Below, one piece after another: positions 35,105 through 43,344 of a stretch of DNA of 64,000 bases. Each line of letters opens with the position of its first letter. The stretch's first letter is position 1. Both the position numbers and the translations under genes were made by a program. The stretch comes from JAEXOD01 sp937930275 (GTDB lineage Bacteria > Bacteroidota > Ignavibacteria > Ignavibacteriales > Melioribacteraceae): contig DAIMZL010000004.1 in NCBI GenBank assembly GCA_036733965.1, forward strand, positions 1 to 64,000, given 5' to 3'. The notes beneath the pieces are model-generated. The model had not been told where the DNA came from. It ran no database searches and worked only from the letters and a program-made list of their open reading frames with translations.

Positions 35105-35488
35105 TTGGCTCGTATAGCTGGAATTGACTTACCAAAGAACAAAAAAGCGTTTATAGGATTAACTTATATTTACGGAATAGGCCAGTACTCGGCACAAAAA
35201 ATATTAGCACAAGCTAAAGTAGATCCTAATAAGAAAATAAGTGAACTTACCGAAACAGAAATAGCAGAAATACGTGCTATTATGACCAACGAATATAAAG
35301 TTGAAGGTACATTACGAAGTGAAGTTCAACAAAATATAAAGCGATTAATGGATATTGGATGCTATCGCGGAATTAGACACAGAAGAGGACTACCCGTAAG
35401 AGGACAACGTACCAGAACAAATTCAAGAACGAGAAAAGGTAAGAGAAGAACTGTAGCAGGCAAAAAGAAACCGGCTGCTAAGAAATAA
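35105..35488 (+). CDS. rpsM: 30S ribosomal protein S13
   Basis: A 127-residue S13 starting at TTG, six bases after AGGAGGT. ARIAGIDLPKNKKAFIGLTYIYGIG and GCYRGIRHRRGLPVRGQRTRTN are conserved. The C-terminal basic tail reaches the P-site tRNA. It begins the alpha set of ribosomal genes. Confidence 0.97.
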   Translation: MARIAGIDLPKNKKAFIGLTYIYGIGQYSAQKILAQAKVDPNKKISELTETEIAEIRAIMTNEYKVEGTLRSEVQQNIKRLMDIGCYRGIRHRRGLPVRGQRTRTNSRTRKGKRRTVAGKKKPAAKK

Positions 35489-35512
35489 AAATAGTTAAAA
35501 AGGAGTTTAAAT

Positions 35513-35899
35513 TTGGCTAAAGCTGTTAAAAAGACAAAGAAAAAAGTGCATGTTGATGCAACCGGTGTCGCTCATATAAAGGCATCGTTTAATAATGTAA
35601 TAGTAACAGTTACAGATATTTACGGTAATACAATATCGTGGTCATCAGCAGGAAAGAACGGTTTCAAGGGTTCAAGAAAAAACACCCCGTATGCTGCTCA
35701 AGTTACTGCCGAAGCTGCAGGCAAAGAAGCATATGACTTAGGCTTGAGAAGAGTAGATGTTTTTGTTAAAGGACCGGGATCCGGTAGAGAAGCTGCCGTA
35801 CGCGCATTAAATACTGCAGGTTTATCGGTTATGTCTATTAAAGATATTACCCCGATTCCTCATAACGGTTGCAGACCTCCAAAACGTAGAAGAGTATAA
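35513..35899 (+). CDS. rpsK: 30S ribosomal protein S11
   Basis: A 128-residue S11 with a TTG start after AAGGAG. It includes HIKASFNNVIVTVTDIYGN, SAGKNGFKGSRKNTPYAAQ and the end ITPIPHNGCRPPKRRRV. It lies on the 30S platform. The Lys-rich N-terminal tail (KAVKKTKKKVHVDA) is typical of this phylum side. Confidence 0.97.
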   Translation: MAKAVKKTKKKVHVDATGVAHIKASFNNVIVTVTDIYGNTISWSSAGKNGFKGSRKNTPYAAQVTAEAAGKEAYDLGLRRVDVFVKGPGSGREAAVRALNTAGLSVMSIKDITPIPHNGCRPPKRRRV

Positions 35900-35916
35900 A
35901 TAGGAGAATTAATTAA

Positions 35917-36543
35917 ATGGCAAGACATACAGGTCCAGTTTGTAAACTTTGCAGAAGAGAAAAACAAAAATTATTTTTAAAAGGCACGAAATGTACTTCT
36001 GAAAAATGCCCTTTAGAAAAGAAGAATTACCCTCCGGGACAACACGGTTTATCCCGCAGAGCAAAGTTTTCGGAATATGGTGTACAGCTTAGAGAAAAAC
36101 AAAAAGTTAAAAGAATTTACGGCGTATTAGAAACACAATTTTCAAATTTATTTGAAAAAGCTAATAGAGCTAAAGGACGTACAGGCGAAAACTTAATTAA
36201 GTTTTTAGAAAGACGTTTAGATAACGTTATTTACAGGTTAGGATTTGCTCCTTCGCGTAATGCCGCACGTCAATTAATATTACACCGTCATTTTACAGTT
36301 AACGGTATTATTGTTAACATTCCTTCTTATATATTGAATGTTGGTGACGAAATTGCCGTTAGAGAAAATAGTAAAAAATTAGAAATAATTCATAGTTCTT
36401 TACGTAAAGTAAAAGATGATACATATAATTGGTTATCCGTTGATAAAGCAAACTTAAAAGGTACATTCTTGCAAATTCCGGATAGAGAAGAAATTCAATT
36501 GAATGTAAACGAACAATTAATTGTTGAATTATATTCTAAGTAA
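35917..36543 (+). CDS. rpsD: 30S ribosomal protein S4 (zinc-binding form)
   Basis: A 208-residue S4. The N-terminal Cys9, Cys12, Cys26 and Cys31 form the zinc site of the C+ type. The S4 RNA-binding domain follows (RLDNVIYRLGFAPSRNAARQLILHRHFTVNG). It nucleates 30S assembly and in E. coli represses the alpha operon. The LP repeat near residue 44 (PPGQHGLSRR) is conserved. Confidence 0.97.
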   Translation: MARHTGPVCKLCRREKQKLFLKGTKCTSEKCPLEKKNYPPGQHGLSRRAKFSEYGVQLREKQKVKRIYGVLETQFSNLFEKANRAKGRTGENLIKFLERRLDNVIYRLGFAPSRNAARQLILHRHFTVNGIIVNIPSYILNVGDEIAVRENSKKLEIIHSSLRKVKDDTYNWLSVDKANLKGTFLQIPDREEIQLNVNEQLIVELYSK

Positions 36544-36572
36544 AATAAGAAATTTAATAAAGAGGATTATAA

Positions 36573-37568
36573 ATGAGCTACCCGTTTATTAAGATGCCGG
36601 AAAAAGTATTATTGGATGAACAATCGGCTACATCTACGTTTGGAAGATTTAGCGTTCAACCATTAGAAAGAGGATACGGAGTAACTTTAGGGAACTCGTT
36701 AAGAAGAGTACTTATTTCATCTTTAACAGGTGCTGCTTTTACTGCAATAAGAATAGACGGAGTATTGCATGAGTTTTCAACTATTCCGGGTGTTTTAGAA
36801 GATGTAACGGATATAATTCTTAACTTAAAGAAAGTTAGATTTAAACTGTTAAATAAAAAAGCAGTTAAGATGGATATAACGGTTGAAGGACCTAAAGAAC
36901 TTACTGCCGGTGATTTAATGAAATTTACAGCTGATTTGGAAATATTAAATCCTGAACAGCATATAGCTACATTAAATGCAGAAGGTAAAATGAATTTGGA
37001 ATTACGCTTTGGAATTGGTAAAGGTTATGTACCAAGTTCTGAACAAGTTATTCCTGACCAAATGATTGGTATTATTCCGATTGATTCAATTTATACACCC
37101 ATTGTTAATGTACGTTATGATATAGAAAACGTTCGTATCGGCGAAAAAAATGATTTTGAAAGATTAGTTTTAGAGATTACAACAGACGGTTCTATTACAC
37201 CGGAAGAAGCTCTTTCTAATTCTGCAAAAATATTATTAGATCACGTAAAAATGTTTATTCACTTTGAAAGTGAACCGGAAGTTGCAAAAGTAGAGAATGA
37301 AAAAGATTTGGAATTTGAAAGAATTAAAAGAATTTTAAGTACAAGCGTTGACGATTTAGAATTAAGCGTTCGTTCTCATAATTGCTTAAAAGCCGCAAAT
37401 ATAAAATCATTGGCAGATTTAGTAAGAAAAGACGAGACAGAAATGTTAAAATTCCGTAATTTCGGTCGTAAATCTTTAGCGGAATTAATTGAAATTGTCG
37501 AAACATACAATTTGGAATTTGGTATGGATGTTGACAAATATTTAAATGATAAAAAAGATAATAATTAA
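36573..37568 (+). CDS. rpoA: DNA-directed RNA polymerase subunit alpha
   Basis: A 331-residue alpha. The N-terminal assembly domain has ERGYGVTLGNSLRRVLLS-like sequence (here RRVLISSLTGAA), and the C-terminal domain (RSHNCLKAANIKSLADLVRKDE, then KFRNFGRKSLAEL) binds UP elements and activators. It completes the core with rpoB and rpoC. It lies between rpsD and rplQ, 20 bases from the latter. Confidence 0.98.
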   Translation: MSYPFIKMPEKVLLDEQSATSTFGRFSVQPLERGYGVTLGNSLRRVLISSLTGAAFTAIRIDGVLHEFSTIPGVLEDVTDIILNLKKVRFKLLNKKAVKMDITVEGPKELTAGDLMKFTADLEILNPEQHIATLNAEGKMNLELRFGIGKGYVPSSEQVIPDQMIGIIPIDSIYTPIVNVRYDIENVRIGEKNDFERLVLEITTDGSITPEEALSNSAKILLDHVKMFIHFESEPEVAKVENEKDLEFERIKRILSTSVDDLELSVRSHNCLKAANIKSLADLVRKDETEMLKFRNFGRKSLAELIEIVETYNLEFGMDVDKYLNDKKDNN

Positions 37569-37588
37569 TTGAAATTTAAGGTAGAATA

Positions 37589-38119
37589 ATGAGACACAGA
37601 GTTAAAGGTAATAAATTAGGCAGAACATATAGTCATCGTTTAGCTACATTAAAATCATTAGCTACATCGTTAATATTGCACAAAAAAATAAAAACTACTG
37701 TTGCTAAAGCTAAAGAAGCTAAAGTTTTTATTGAGCCTTTAATTACTAAAGCCAAAGTAGATAATGTTGCAAATAGAAGACATATAGCACGTTTTATAAA
37801 TGATAATGAAGCCGTTAAAATATTATTTACCGAAATTAGAGAAAAAGTATTAGAAAGAAACGGCGGTTATTTACGTGTTGTTAAATTAGGCAACAGACGC
37901 GGTGATGCTGCGGATATGGCAATTTTAGAATTAGTAGATTATAATGTTATCGAAAAAGAAGGTAAAAAATCAACAGAAAAAGTTGCAGCCACAAAACCTG
38001 CAGTAGTTGAAGATGCCAAAGTTGTTGAAGAAGTAAAAGCAGAAGTTAAAACCGAAGCTGTTACTGAAGAAGTTAAAACTGAAGCTGATGAAAATACTGA
38101 AAAAAAGGAAAACGAATAA
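37589..38119 (+). CDS. rplQ: 50S ribosomal protein L17 with long charged C-terminal tail
   Basis: A 176-residue L17; the usual bacterial length is about 115-130. The core MRHRVKGNKLGRTYSHRLA to VVKLGNRRGDAADMAILELV is complete by residue 125. The remaining 50 residues are Lys/Glu/Val/Ala repeats such as VVEEVKAEVKTEA and probably disordered. The last gene of the 31-kb block, it is followed by a strong terminator. Confidence 0.95.
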   Translation: MRHRVKGNKLGRTYSHRLATLKSLATSLILHKKIKTTVAKAKEAKVFIEPLITKAKVDNVANRRHIARFINDNEAVKILFTEIREKVLERNGGYLRVVKLGNRRGDAADMAILELVDYNVIEKEGKKSTEKVAATKPAVVEDAKVVEEVKAEVKTEAVTEEVKTEADENTEKKENE

Positions 38120-38141
38120 TTTAGTTTTTAATTATTTATAT

Positions 38142-38177
38142 AAAGAGTAATCGAGCCTTCGATTGCTCTTTTTTTTT
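38142..38177 (+). terminator. Strong Rho-independent terminator after rplQ
   Basis: Arms 38142-38154 and 38159-38171 pair in all 13 positions (one G-T) around a four-base loop, with nine consecutive T at 38169-38177. It closes the ribosomal block 22 bases after rplQ. The engB start follows only three bases later, so that gene must be reached by read-through or a promoter I could not see. Confidence 0.95.
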
Positions 38178-38180
38178 GTT

Positions 38181-38771
38181 ATGAAAGATGTAATATTTAC
38201 AAAATCTGTTTTTAATTTAAGTGACTTACCGAAAGACGGTTTAAGTGAAGTTGTGCTATGTGGTAGATCGAATGTTGGTAAATCTACTTTTATTAACAGT
38301 TTTTTTAATAGAAAAAATTTAGCAAAAGTTAGCTCCACACCGGGTAAAACAAGATCACTGAATTATTATTTGGTTGATAATAAATTTTATGTTGTTGATT
38401 TACCAGGATTTGGATATGCAAAAATTTCGCAATCCGAAAAAGAAAAATGGGAAAAATTAATAACCGGATATTTAACTGCAAAAAGAAATATATCGTTTGT
38501 TTTCCATTTTATTGATTCGCGAATTGACCCCACTCCTTTGGACGAAATGCTTTATGAGTTTATTACTGCTAATAATTTAAATTATGTTGCTATTCTTAAT
38601 AAAGTTGATAAGTTAAGCCAATCAGAATTAGCTAATGTAAAAAGAAATATTTCTAAAAAATTTAGTAATTTGCAATACGGCACAAATTTATTCTTATACA
38701 GCGGAATAAAAGGTACCGGGAAAAATGAGTTAAAAAAAATAATTACCGGTTATTATTATCATAATAATTGA
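38181..38771 (+). CDS. engB: Ribosome biogenesis GTP-binding protein EngB/YsxC
   Basis: A 196-residue small GTPase of 50S assembly. G1 is GRSNVGKST (residues 28-36), the switch I threonine region is SSTPGKTRSLNYY, G3 is DLPGFGYAK, G4 is NKVDKL and G5 is in LFLYSGIKGTG. I start it at the ATG 38181; an upstream TTG lies within the T-run of the terminator. It has almost no leader, so its ribosome site is weak. Confidence 0.95.
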   Translation: MKDVIFTKSVFNLSDLPKDGLSEVVLCGRSNVGKSTFINSFFNRKNLAKVSSTPGKTRSLNYYLVDNKFYVVDLPGFGYAKISQSEKEKWEKLITGYLTAKRNISFVFHFIDSRIDPTPLDEMLYEFITANNLNYVAILNKVDKLSQSELANVKRNISKKFSNLQYGTNLFLYSGIKGTGKNELKKIITGYYYHNN

Positions 38772-38822
38772 ATTATAATTTAATATTGTGTAAATTTGCT
38801 TTTTAAATAAAAAAGAATTTTA

Positions 38823-40727
38823 ATGAATTTTGATCCGAAATTAAAAAAACGTTTTTACTCATTTTTAGTTTTTCCGCTATTTTCGTTATTAACTTTAATA
38901 ACCGATGAGCTTGTTATTCGGATTATTTCTACAATAATAATTGTTTTATGGGCAGGAATATTTATTTTTGTAAGAGATAGGCATATTGAAGAAGAAGAAC
39001 AAGATATAATGTCACCTGTTCAACCCGAAAATCAGTTTACCCGCCCAACAATAAAAAGAGATAGTGAAACACAAACCGATTTAGATGAGACGGTTAAAAT
39101 TATCAGTCGAAATCAGGAATCTCAAAAAGATGAACCTGTAGTTACCGTTAAACAAGAAACTGTTACTCCATTAGCAACGGTTAACGAAGATAAATATTAT
39201 AAAAAACCTAAAGATTTAAAACAAAAATACGAAAAACTTGCTATCAGTGATTATCCCGATAAATTAGATAATGATAAGCAGTTTTTATTTGTAATGGAAA
39301 TTGTATTGGAAATAATTAAAAATATTTACAATTCAAATTCGGTTATATATTTTTGGTTTAAACAAAAAAGTTCGCAATTTTCGGTAGGTAGGTTTGTTTC
39401 TGATACACCTGATGCAATTGTAATGGATAAAATATCAAAAGAAGATGATATCTTAAGTAAAATAGTATCAAACCAAGAACCTGAAATTATGACCAACATA
39501 CCTTCTCGAGCAGAAAAGGATAATTTAAGGTATTATAAAACCCCTCAAAATATTAAAAGTTTTATTGGTGTACCTTTATTTTATGACAAATGGCTTGCCG
39601 GGGTATTAGCAATTGACTCGACAGAAGAGTATGCGTTTAGTATTGAGCATGTTTTTTCGCTTGGACGTTTTTCCAGATTGCTTTCAATGTTAATTTGGTT
39701 ATTTAACGAAAAAAGCAGTGATACACAAGCCGAAAAAAGATTGAATTCGTTAATAAATGTAATAAACGGGAATTTGAATTTTAAAGATGAAACTGAATTA
39801 GCAACTCTTTTAGAAAACAGTGCTCGTAATCTTGTAGAAAGTGATTTAGTTACTTTCGTTTATTTTAATCCGCATAAAAAGAAATTTATAGCTCAACGTG
39901 TATGGAATAACTTATCTTATGATTATATTCCGGAAGGAACAGAAATTGAGTTAAACGATACAATAGTAGGTAAAGTAGTTCAAACAAAGTTTCCGCTAAA
40001 GGTTGATGATGTTGAAGAAAAGCCGATTATCAGGTATAGAAAAGATGAAAAAATAGGCTATACAGGTTCGTTTATTGCCGTTCCGTTAGCTTTTGAAGAC
40101 GAAATATACGGTGTAATGTGTTTTGAAAATTCAAAGAAGAAGTTTTTTACCGGCGGTGACGTAAATATTCTAAAGAACACATTACGATTTTACGGATTTA
40201 TTTTATTTGCATACTCTACAAAAGCGATATTATCTGATATGCTTACGGTAGATCCTGAAACGAGAATATTAAATAAAATTGAATTTTTTAACCGAGTTGA
40301 ACAACAAATAGATTTGGGAAAAGAACTTAAAATAGAAGGAGCTTTACTTTTAATTCATATAGACGAATTTCAGGAAGAAGAAACTTTATTTGAAGGTAAT
40401 ATACTTAGTAGAATAATTAAAGCCGTAGTCGGATTATTAAAAGCGGATATCCCTCAAAATGCAATTTTCGGAAGAATTAATAATCGAGATTTCGGAATTT
40501 ATTTAATTAACACAAATTTAAATAAAGCTTTTTCGTTTGCCGAATCATTACGAAGCAAAATTGCACGTAATCCTTTAAGTATTTTGCAGACTCAAAAATT
40601 GGTTACAATATCTATTGGTGCAGCAAATGCTGACGTAAGCAAAAGAATTAATGATGTTTTGAAGGATGCCGAATTAGCCCTTAAAAAAGCGATAGAAAAA
40701 GGCGGAAATAATACAAAAGTAGCTTAA
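38823..40727 (+). CDS. Membrane-anchored GAF-domain protein with degenerate GGDEF domain
   Basis: A 634-residue protein with two membrane helices in residues 10-51, then a polar linker rich in Glu and Thr to about 145. Two GAF-like sensor domains follow (about 150-300, including FIGVPLFYDKWLAGVLAIDS, and 310-465, including GSFIAVPLAFEDEIYGVMCFE). The last 160 residues have the fold pattern of a diguanylate cyclase (DPETRILNKIEFFNRVE; TISIGAANA), but the GGDEF signature is NNRDF (553-557). It is therefore unlikely to make cyclic di-GMP; a binding or scaffold role is inferred. The gene starts 51 bases after engB, with deoB 7 bases beyond it. Confidence 0.82.
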   Translation: MNFDPKLKKRFYSFLVFPLFSLLTLITDELVIRIISTIIIVLWAGIFIFVRDRHIEEEEQDIMSPVQPENQFTRPTIKRDSETQTDLDETVKIISRNQESQKDEPVVTVKQETVTPLATVNEDKYYKKPKDLKQKYEKLAISDYPDKLDNDKQFLFVMEIVLEIIKNIYNSNSVIYFWFKQKSSQFSVGRFVSDTPDAIVMDKISKEDDILSKIVSNQEPEIMTNIPSRAEKDNLRYYKTPQNIKSFIGVPLFYDKWLAGVLAIDSTEEYAFSIEHVFSLGRFSRLLSMLIWLFNEKSSDTQAEKRLNSLINVINGNLNFKDETELATLLENSARNLVESDLVTFVYFNPHKKKFIAQRVWNNLSYDYIPEGTEIELNDTIVGKVVQTKFPLKVDDVEEKPIIRYRKDEKIGYTGSFIAVPLAFEDEIYGVMCFENSKKKFFTGGDVNILKNTLRFYGFILFAYSTKAILSDMLTVDPETRILNKIEFFNRVEQQIDLGKELKIEGALLLIHIDEFQEEETLFEGNILSRIIKAVVGLLKADIPQNAIFGRINNRDFGIYLINTNLNKAFSFAESLRSKIARNPLSILQTQKLVTISIGAANADVSKRINDVLKDAELALKKAIEKGGNNTKVA

Positions 40728-40734
40728 GGTTGAA

Positions 40735-41898
40735 GTGAATAATATAATTGCAATAGTTTTGGACGGAGTAGGAATAGGAGAATTACCTGATTCCGAAAAA
40801 TATGGAGACAAGGGAAGTGATACTTTAGGAAATATGGCTAAAGTATTAAACGGCATTTCTTTACCTAATTTAGAAAAATTTGGATTGGGCAATATTTCAG
40901 AAATTTCCGGAATAGCAAAAGTGGAAGCACCGTTAGCAAGTTACGGTAAAATGTGTGAAAAATCTGTTGGTAAAGATTCAACTACCGGACATTGGGAGTT
41001 GGGTGGAATTATTACCGAAAAAGAGTTCCCTTTATATCCTAACGGTTTTCCTACTGAGATTGTAAATAAATTTTTAGAATTTACGGGTTTCTCTGCAATA
41101 TTGGGAAACAAACCGGCCAGCGGTACCGAAATTATTAAAGAACTTGGTGACGAACATGTAAGTTCAGGTAATCCTATTGTATATACCTCGGGTGACTCGG
41201 TTTTTCAGATTGCAGCGCATGAAGAAGTAATACCATTACAAAGATTATATGAAATTTGTGAAATAGCAAGAACCAAAGTAATGATTGGGAAAGATGCGGT
41301 GGGTAGAATTATAGCGCGTCCTTTTATAGGAAAAAGCGGTGAATATAAAAGAACTACTAACCGAAAAGATTTTTCAATTGATCCGACATCCGAAACAATG
41401 TTAGACGTGTTGCAGACTGCAGGTATTAATACTGTTGCAATAGGCAAAATTAATGATTTGTATAACTATCGCGGTATTAATAAGAAAGTAAAAACCACAT
41501 CTAATCTTCAAGGTATTGAAAATATTATTAAAGAATCTAAATCAAATTCCGATAGTCTAATATATACTAATTTAGTTGATTTTGACGTATATTACGGTCA
41601 TAGAAACGATCCTAAGGGATTTTATACAGCTTTGAAGGAATTTGATGAAAAATTACCTTTAATAGTTGAAACTATAGACGAGAGCGATTTGTTGTTAATA
41701 ACAGCGGACCACGGAAATGACCCGACTGATATTAGTACCGACCATACAAGAGAATATGTACCGGTATTACTATATCAAAAAGGTGTTGAAGGTATAAATT
41801 TAGGAATTAGAGAAACCTTTGCCGATTTTGCACAGACAATAATGCATTTTTATAAAATAAATAATGCATTAAAAGGTAAATCGATGTTAATAAATTGA
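40735..41898 (+). CDS. deoB: Phosphopentomutase
   Basis: A 387-residue metal-dependent mutase of the alkaline phosphatase superfamily, interconverting (deoxy)ribose 1- and 5-phosphate in nucleoside salvage. Family motifs are VLDGVGIGELPDSEKYGDKG, KDSTTGHWELGG with the phosphorylated Thr, and TADHGNDPTDISTDHTREYVPVL near the C-terminus for metal binding. It starts at GTG, 7 bases after the previous gene. Thirteen bases downstream is the first of two microcompartment vertex genes. No other deoxynucleoside-catabolic gene (deoA, deoC, deoD) is in the window. Confidence 0.96.
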   Translation: MNNIIAIVLDGVGIGELPDSEKYGDKGSDTLGNMAKVLNGISLPNLEKFGLGNISEISGIAKVEAPLASYGKMCEKSVGKDSTTGHWELGGIITEKEFPLYPNGFPTEIVNKFLEFTGFSAILGNKPASGTEIIKELGDEHVSSGNPIVYTSGDSVFQIAAHEEVIPLQRLYEICEIARTKVMIGKDAVGRIIARPFIGKSGEYKRTTNRKDFSIDPTSETMLDVLQTAGINTVAIGKINDLYNYRGINKKVKTTSNLQGIENIIKESKSNSDSLIYTNLVDFDVYYGHRNDPKGFYTALKEFDEKLPLIVETIDESDLLLITADHGNDPTDISTDHTREYVPVLLYQKGVEGINLGIRETFADFAQTIMHFYKINNALKGKSMLIN

Positions 41899-41911
41899 AC
41901 AAGAGGTTATT

Positions 41912-42190
41912 TTGATATTAGGAAAAGTAATAGGCACGGTTTGGTCAACAAGGAAAGATGAAAAACTTGTAGGTTCAAAGTTTTTAATTGTAAAACAATT
42001 AGAATTAGATTATACGATAACAAAAAATTTTGTAATAGCAGTTGATTCGGTTGGAGCCGGTGTAGGAGAAGTAGTATTAGTTGCAACGGGAAGTAGTGCA
42101 AGGCAAACTACTATTACTCAAAATAAGCCTGTTGATGCGGTAATTATGGCGATAGTTGATAAATTAGACATACCTGAAACAAAAAAGTAG
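41912..42190 (+). CDS. EutN/CcmL-type microcompartment vertex protein 1
   Basis: A 92-residue protein of the pentameric vertex (BMC-P) family: VIGTVWSTRKDEKLVGSKFLIV, then AVDSVGAGVGEVVLVATGSSARQ and the end VDAVIMAIVDKL. The family caps the corners of polyhedral protein shells around enzymes. It starts at TTG after AAGAGG. A second, divergent copy follows after 4 bases. No BMC-H shell protein or encapsulated enzyme is in the window, so the shell, if any, is encoded elsewhere. deoB upstream and the sigma factor downstream are in the same tight series. Confidence 0.9.
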   Translation: MILGKVIGTVWSTRKDEKLVGSKFLIVKQLELDYTITKNFVIAVDSVGAGVGEVVLVATGSSARQTTITQNKPVDAVIMAIVDKLDIPETKK

Positions 42191-42194
42191 ATAA

Positions 42195-42479
42195 ATGGTA
42201 TTAGGAAAAGTAATCGGAACTATATGGGCTACAAAAAAATTTGAAACCTTAGTCGGTTTTAAAATGCAATTTGTACAACCGTTAAATTCCGAGTTAAAAG
42301 AAATCGGAGAACCGATTATAGCAGTAGATACAATTGGAGCAGGACCCGGCGAGATTATATTTTATGCGACCTCAAGCGAGGCGGTTATACCAATGCGGGT
42401 ACCTATGGCACCGGTTGATGCGGCTATAGTCGGAATTGTCGATTCCATAAATTCAGAAATAAGATTGGAGGACAAATAA
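42195..42479 (+). CDS. EutN/CcmL-type microcompartment vertex protein 2
   Basis: A 94-residue second BMC-P protein: VIGTIWATKKFETLVGFKMQ, then AVDTIGAGPGEIIFYATSSEA and APVDAAIVGIVDSI. It shares the fold pattern of the preceding copy but differs at most loop positions, so the two are not a recent duplication. Two kinds of vertex, or a mixed pentamer, are possible. Its last codons contain the GGAGGA ribosome site of the sigma factor gene, whose start is one base after this stop, so the two are tightly coupled. Confidence 0.9.
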   Translation: MVLGKVIGTIWATKKFETLVGFKMQFVQPLNSELKEIGEPIIAVDTIGAGPGEIIFYATSSEAVIPMRVPMAPVDAAIVGIVDSINSEIRLEDK

Positions 42480-42480
42480 T

Positions 42481-43335
42481 TTGAAGATAACAAAACAGTA
42501 CACCAATCGCGAAAGCCAATCTTTGGATAAGTATTTACAAGAGATTGGAAAGGTAGATCTGTTAACACCCGATGAAGAAATTGAATTAGCTAAAAAAATT
42601 AAAAACGGTGACCAGAGAGCCTTAGACCAATTAGTGAAAGCTAATTTAAGATTTGTTGTTAGTGTTGCTAAACAGTATCAAAATCAAGGTCTATCTTTGG
42701 GTGATTTGATAAACGAAGGAAATTTAGGTTTAATTAAGGCAGCAAAAAGATTTGATGAAACACGAGGATTTAAGTTTATTTCGTACGGTGTTTGGTGGAT
42801 TAGGCAATCAATTCTTCAAGCTTTAGCCGAGCAATCAAGAATAGTACGCTTACCGCTAAACCGTGTTGGTCAATTAAATAAAATTAGTAAAGCTTATAGC
42901 AATTTAGAGCAAGAGTACGAACGCGAACCAAGTGCTACCGAATTGGCTAAAGAATTGGACATGGATTTAACGGATGTAAGCGATACATTAAAAATTTCGG
43001 CTCGTCACGTTTCAATGGATGCTCCTTTTGCAACGGGGGATGATAATAGGCTGCTTGACGTTTTATCAAATGAATCCCAACCTTCTCCTGATGCTTCTTT
43101 GATGTCAGATTCATTAAAAAACGAGATTGAAAGAGCACTATCAACTTTAACAGAACGCGAAGCCGAAGTAATTAAACTTTATTTCGGGTTAAATAAAGAG
43201 CACTCTCTTACATTAGAAGAAATCGGTGAAAAATTCAATTTAACAAGAGAACGTGTTAGACAAATAAAAGAGAAAGCAATTAGAAGATTAAGGCACGCAT
43301 CGCGCAGTAAAAATTTACGTGCTTACTTAGGGTAG
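42481..43335 (+). CDS. rpoD: Primary RNA polymerase sigma factor (short, Bacteroidota-type)
   Basis: A 284-residue group 1 sigma factor starting at TTG after GGAGGA. Region 1.2 has SLDKYLQEIGKVDLLTPDEE; region 2 has NLRFVVSVAKQYQNQGLSLGDLINEGN and RGFKFISYGVWWIRQSI; region 3 has REPSATELAKELDM; region 4 has EIGEKFNLTRERVRQIKEKAIRRLR. Region 1.1 and the large non-conserved insert of the E. coli protein are missing, as in Bacteroides RpoD. Its likely promoters in this window combine TTG and TATATTTG. It is the last cytoplasmic gene of the deoB-vertex-vertex series. Confidence 0.95.
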   Translation: MKITKQYTNRESQSLDKYLQEIGKVDLLTPDEEIELAKKIKNGDQRALDQLVKANLRFVVSVAKQYQNQGLSLGDLINEGNLGLIKAAKRFDETRGFKFISYGVWWIRQSILQALAEQSRIVRLPLNRVGQLNKISKAYSNLEQEYEREPSATELAKELDMDLTDVSDTLKISARHVSMDAPFATGDDNRLLDVLSNESQPSPDASLMSDSLKNEIERALSTLTEREAEVIKLYFGLNKEHSLTLEEIGEKFNLTRERVRQIKEKAIRRLRHASRSKNLRAYLG

Positions 43336-43344
43336 TTTTTTATA

